From assembly GCA_947253615.1 (NCBI GenBank), contig CAMYAA010000043.1:1-6934 (forward strand): a DNA stretch of 6,934 bases. The letters run 5' to 3'. The stretch is from an uncultured Sutterellaceae bacterium (GTDB lineage: Bacteria > Pseudomonadota > Gammaproteobacteria > Burkholderiales > Burkholderiaceae_F). Under the pieces are notes generated by a model. The model was not told the DNA's origin and did not search any database. It was given only the letters and a program-made list of their open reading frames with translations. Position numbers and translations under genes: made by a program. This document shows positions 5,500 to 6,934 of the stretch, one piece after another; the first letter of the stretch is position 1, and each line of letters opens with the position of its first letter.

Positions 5500-6934
5500 A
5501 TGTCCGAAGAAATTCAGAATCAAGCGGCTCAAGACGCCATTCAAGAAGAAAACCACATTATTCAAGAACGTCGTGCGAAGTTGCAGGCGTTGCGTGATGC
5601 TGGCGTGGCTTATCCTAACGATTTCGAACGCAAGGACCTCTTTGGTGACTTGCGCGAAAAGTATGCCGATAAGAGCGCTGAAGAACTCGAAGCCCTCGCG
5701 CCCGAAGTGGCCGTCTCTGGCCGTATGATGCTCAAGCGCATCATGGGTAAGGCTAGCTTTGCTACCGTGCGTGATTTCACGGGCGAAATGCAATACTTCG
5801 TAAGCAAGGCCGAAATCGGTGAAGACGCCTACAAGGCCTTTAAGACCTTTGACTTGGGCGATATCGTCGCTGCCAAGGGGGTTCTCTTCCGTACGCGCAC
5901 CGGTGAACTCTCCGTTCGCGTGACCGAAATTCGCTTGATGGCCAAGAACATTCGTCCCTTGCCCGATAAGCATAAGGGCTTGGTTGATACCGAAATGTGC
6001 TATCGCCAACGCTACGTCGACTTGATCATGAACGAAGAAAGCCGTCAACGCTTCCTCGTTCGCTCCAAGGCCATCGCCGCTATTCGTAACTTCATGTTGA
6101 GCGCCCGCTTCCTCGAAGTGGAAACGCCGATGTTGCACCCGATCCCTGGTGGCGCTAACGCCCGTCCGTTCATCACGCATCACAATGCGTTAGATATGGA
6201 CATGTACTTGCGTATCGCTCCGGAACTTTACTTAAAGCGCTTAGTGGTCGGGGGTTTAGAACGCGTCTTCGAAATCAATCGTAACTTCCGTAACGAAGGC
6301 GTCTCCGTGCGTCACAATCCTGAATTCACGATGATGGAATTCTATGCCACGTACTGGACGTACCGTGACCAGATGGCCTTCACCGAAGAACTCTTACGCA
6401 CCGTCGCTCGCGAAGCCGTGGGCACCGCCACGTTAAATTATCAAGGCCAAGTCATTGACTTAGAAAAGCCCTTTGATAAGTTAACGCCGATCCAAGCGAT
6501 CAAGAAGTACGCCCCTGGCTACACGGACGAACAGTTAAATGACGAAGCGTTCTTACGTCAAGAATTGGCTCGCTTGGGCGAACCCCAATTGCCGCACGTC
6601 GGTTTGGGTGCGCTCCAGATGGCCCTCTTTGAAGAAACGGCCGAAGCCCATTTGATTCAGCCGACCTTCATCATCGACTACCCGACGGAAATCTCTCCGT
6701 TGGCGCGCGCCTCGGACAATAACCCCGATATCACGGAACGCTTTGAATTGTTCGTGGGCGGTCGTGAACTCGGTAACGGCTTCTCCGAATTGAACGATCC
6801 AGACGATCAAGCGGCTCGCTTCAAGGCTCAAGCTGACGCCAAGAGTAACGGCGACGACGAAGCCATGTACTTCGACGCCGACTACATCCGCGCCTTAGAG
6901 TACGCGTTACCGCCGACCGCCGGTTGCGGCATTG
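5500..6934 (+). CDS. lysS: Lysyl-tRNA synthetase, class II (C-terminus beyond the window)
   Basis: Charges tRNA-Lys with lysine using ATP; a cytoplasmic homodimer. 478 codons are present, and about 30 residues should be missing from a family length near 505. A charged N-terminal helix (1-35) leads to the OB-fold anticodon-binding domain (about 70-150). The class II catalytic core follows: motif 1 around 192-214 (FLEVETPM), the PGGANARPF loop (216-224), motif 2 at 263-282 ([20 protein letters not shown]), [10 protein letters not shown] (393-402), [12 protein letters not shown] (420-431), and the start of motif 3, PPTAGCGI (471-478), where the window ends. The substrate-binding blocks are nearly identical to E. 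coli LysRS. The ATG at 5500 has GAGAAG 3 nt upstream, and prfB stops 21 nt before, so the two are probably one operon, as in E. coli. All 21 lysines use AAG, and leucine codons are unevenly spread (TTA almost only at 6190-6555), unlike prfB. No truncation or frameshift seen. Confidence 0.97.
   Translation, partial: MSEEIQNQAAQDAIQEENHIIQERRAKLQALRDAGVAYPNDFERKDLFGDLREKYADKSAEELEALAPEVAVSGRMMLKRIMGKASFATVRDFTGEMQYFVSKAEIGEDAYKAFKTFDLGDIVAAKGVLFRTRTGELSVRVTEIRLMAKNIRPLPDKHKGLVDTEMCYRQRYVDLIMNEESRQRFLVRSKAIAAIRNFMLSARFLEVETPMLHPIPGGANARPFITHHNALDMDMYLRIAPELYLKRLVVGGLERVFEINRNFRNEGVSVRHNPEFTMMEFYATYWTYRDQMAFTEELLRTVAREAVGTATLNYQGQVIDLEKPFDKLTPIQAIKKYAPGYTDEQLNDEAFLRQELARLGEPQLPHVGLGALQMALFEETAEAHLIQPTFIIDYPTEISPLARASDNNPDITERFELFVGGRELGNGFSELNDPDDQAARFKAQADAKSNGDDEAMYFDADYIRALEYALPPTAGCGI

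Noticed and set aside
5417..5728. 103-codon plus-strand open frame across the prfB-lysS junction
   Set aside because: It is out of frame with both genes, which account fully for the sequence, and its Lys/Ser/Arg-rich product looks like a frame artefact.
5413..6183. 256-codon open frame on the minus strand over the prfB end and lysS
   Set aside because: It is antisense to conserved lysS codons, has low-complexity composition from the GAA/TTC bias, and resembles no family I know.
6553..6831. 92-codon minus-strand open frame inside lysS
   Set aside because: Antisense to the conserved synthetase core with no start signal or motif of its own.

Overview
The window reads as ordinary chromosomal core DNA of a beta-proteobacterium, probably in the Burkholderiales. 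The RecJ, RF2 and LysRS proteins resemble proteobacterial homologues throughout, and the order RpfE-type gene, recJ, prfB, lysS, next to a divergent lolC-type gene, is one I associate with Burkholderiales. The rpf region of Xanthomonas also carries rpfE, recJ, prfB and lysS. GC content is moderate and TTA leucine codons are common, so a moderate-GC lineage such as the Sutterellaceae is possible. That placement is inference and rests on no phylogenetic test.

Layout: (1) 1-887, minus strand: 5' part (295 codons) of a LolC/LolE-family lipoprotein-releasing permease, starting at GTG and running off the left edge. (2) 888-1060: divergent intergenic region. (3) 1061-2125, plus strand: an RpfE-type conserved protein of unknown biochemical role, closed by an intrinsic terminator at 2146-2181. 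(4) 2182-2403: recJ leader with a bulged hairpin next to the gene. (5) 2404-4116: complete recJ, followed by a strong terminator at 4148-4184. (6) 4185-4361: prfB promoter and leader with a perfect TATAAT box and a perfect 8-bp hairpin. (7) 4362-5478: prfB (RF2), read through the classical programmed +1 frameshift at an in-frame TGA. (8) 5500-6934: lysS, cut by the right edge just before the end of motif 3.

How the parts work together: recJ is probably its own transcription unit because it ends in a terminator before the prfB promoter. prfB and lysS are 21 nt apart with no terminator between them, so they are probably co-transcribed, as in E. coli. RF2 output should be self-limited by the frameshift: scarce RF2 makes TGA decoding slow and favours the shift. 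The cell-envelope gene lolC is divergent and functionally separate.

I found no mobile element, CRISPR array, tRNA or rRNA, and no clear sign of a new system. The points most worth a second look are the frameshift itself, a Gln replacing the usual Asn just after the GGQ motif of RF2, patchy leucine codon use inside lysS, exclusive AAG use for lysine in lysS, and hairpins placed 20-25 nt before three of the start codons.
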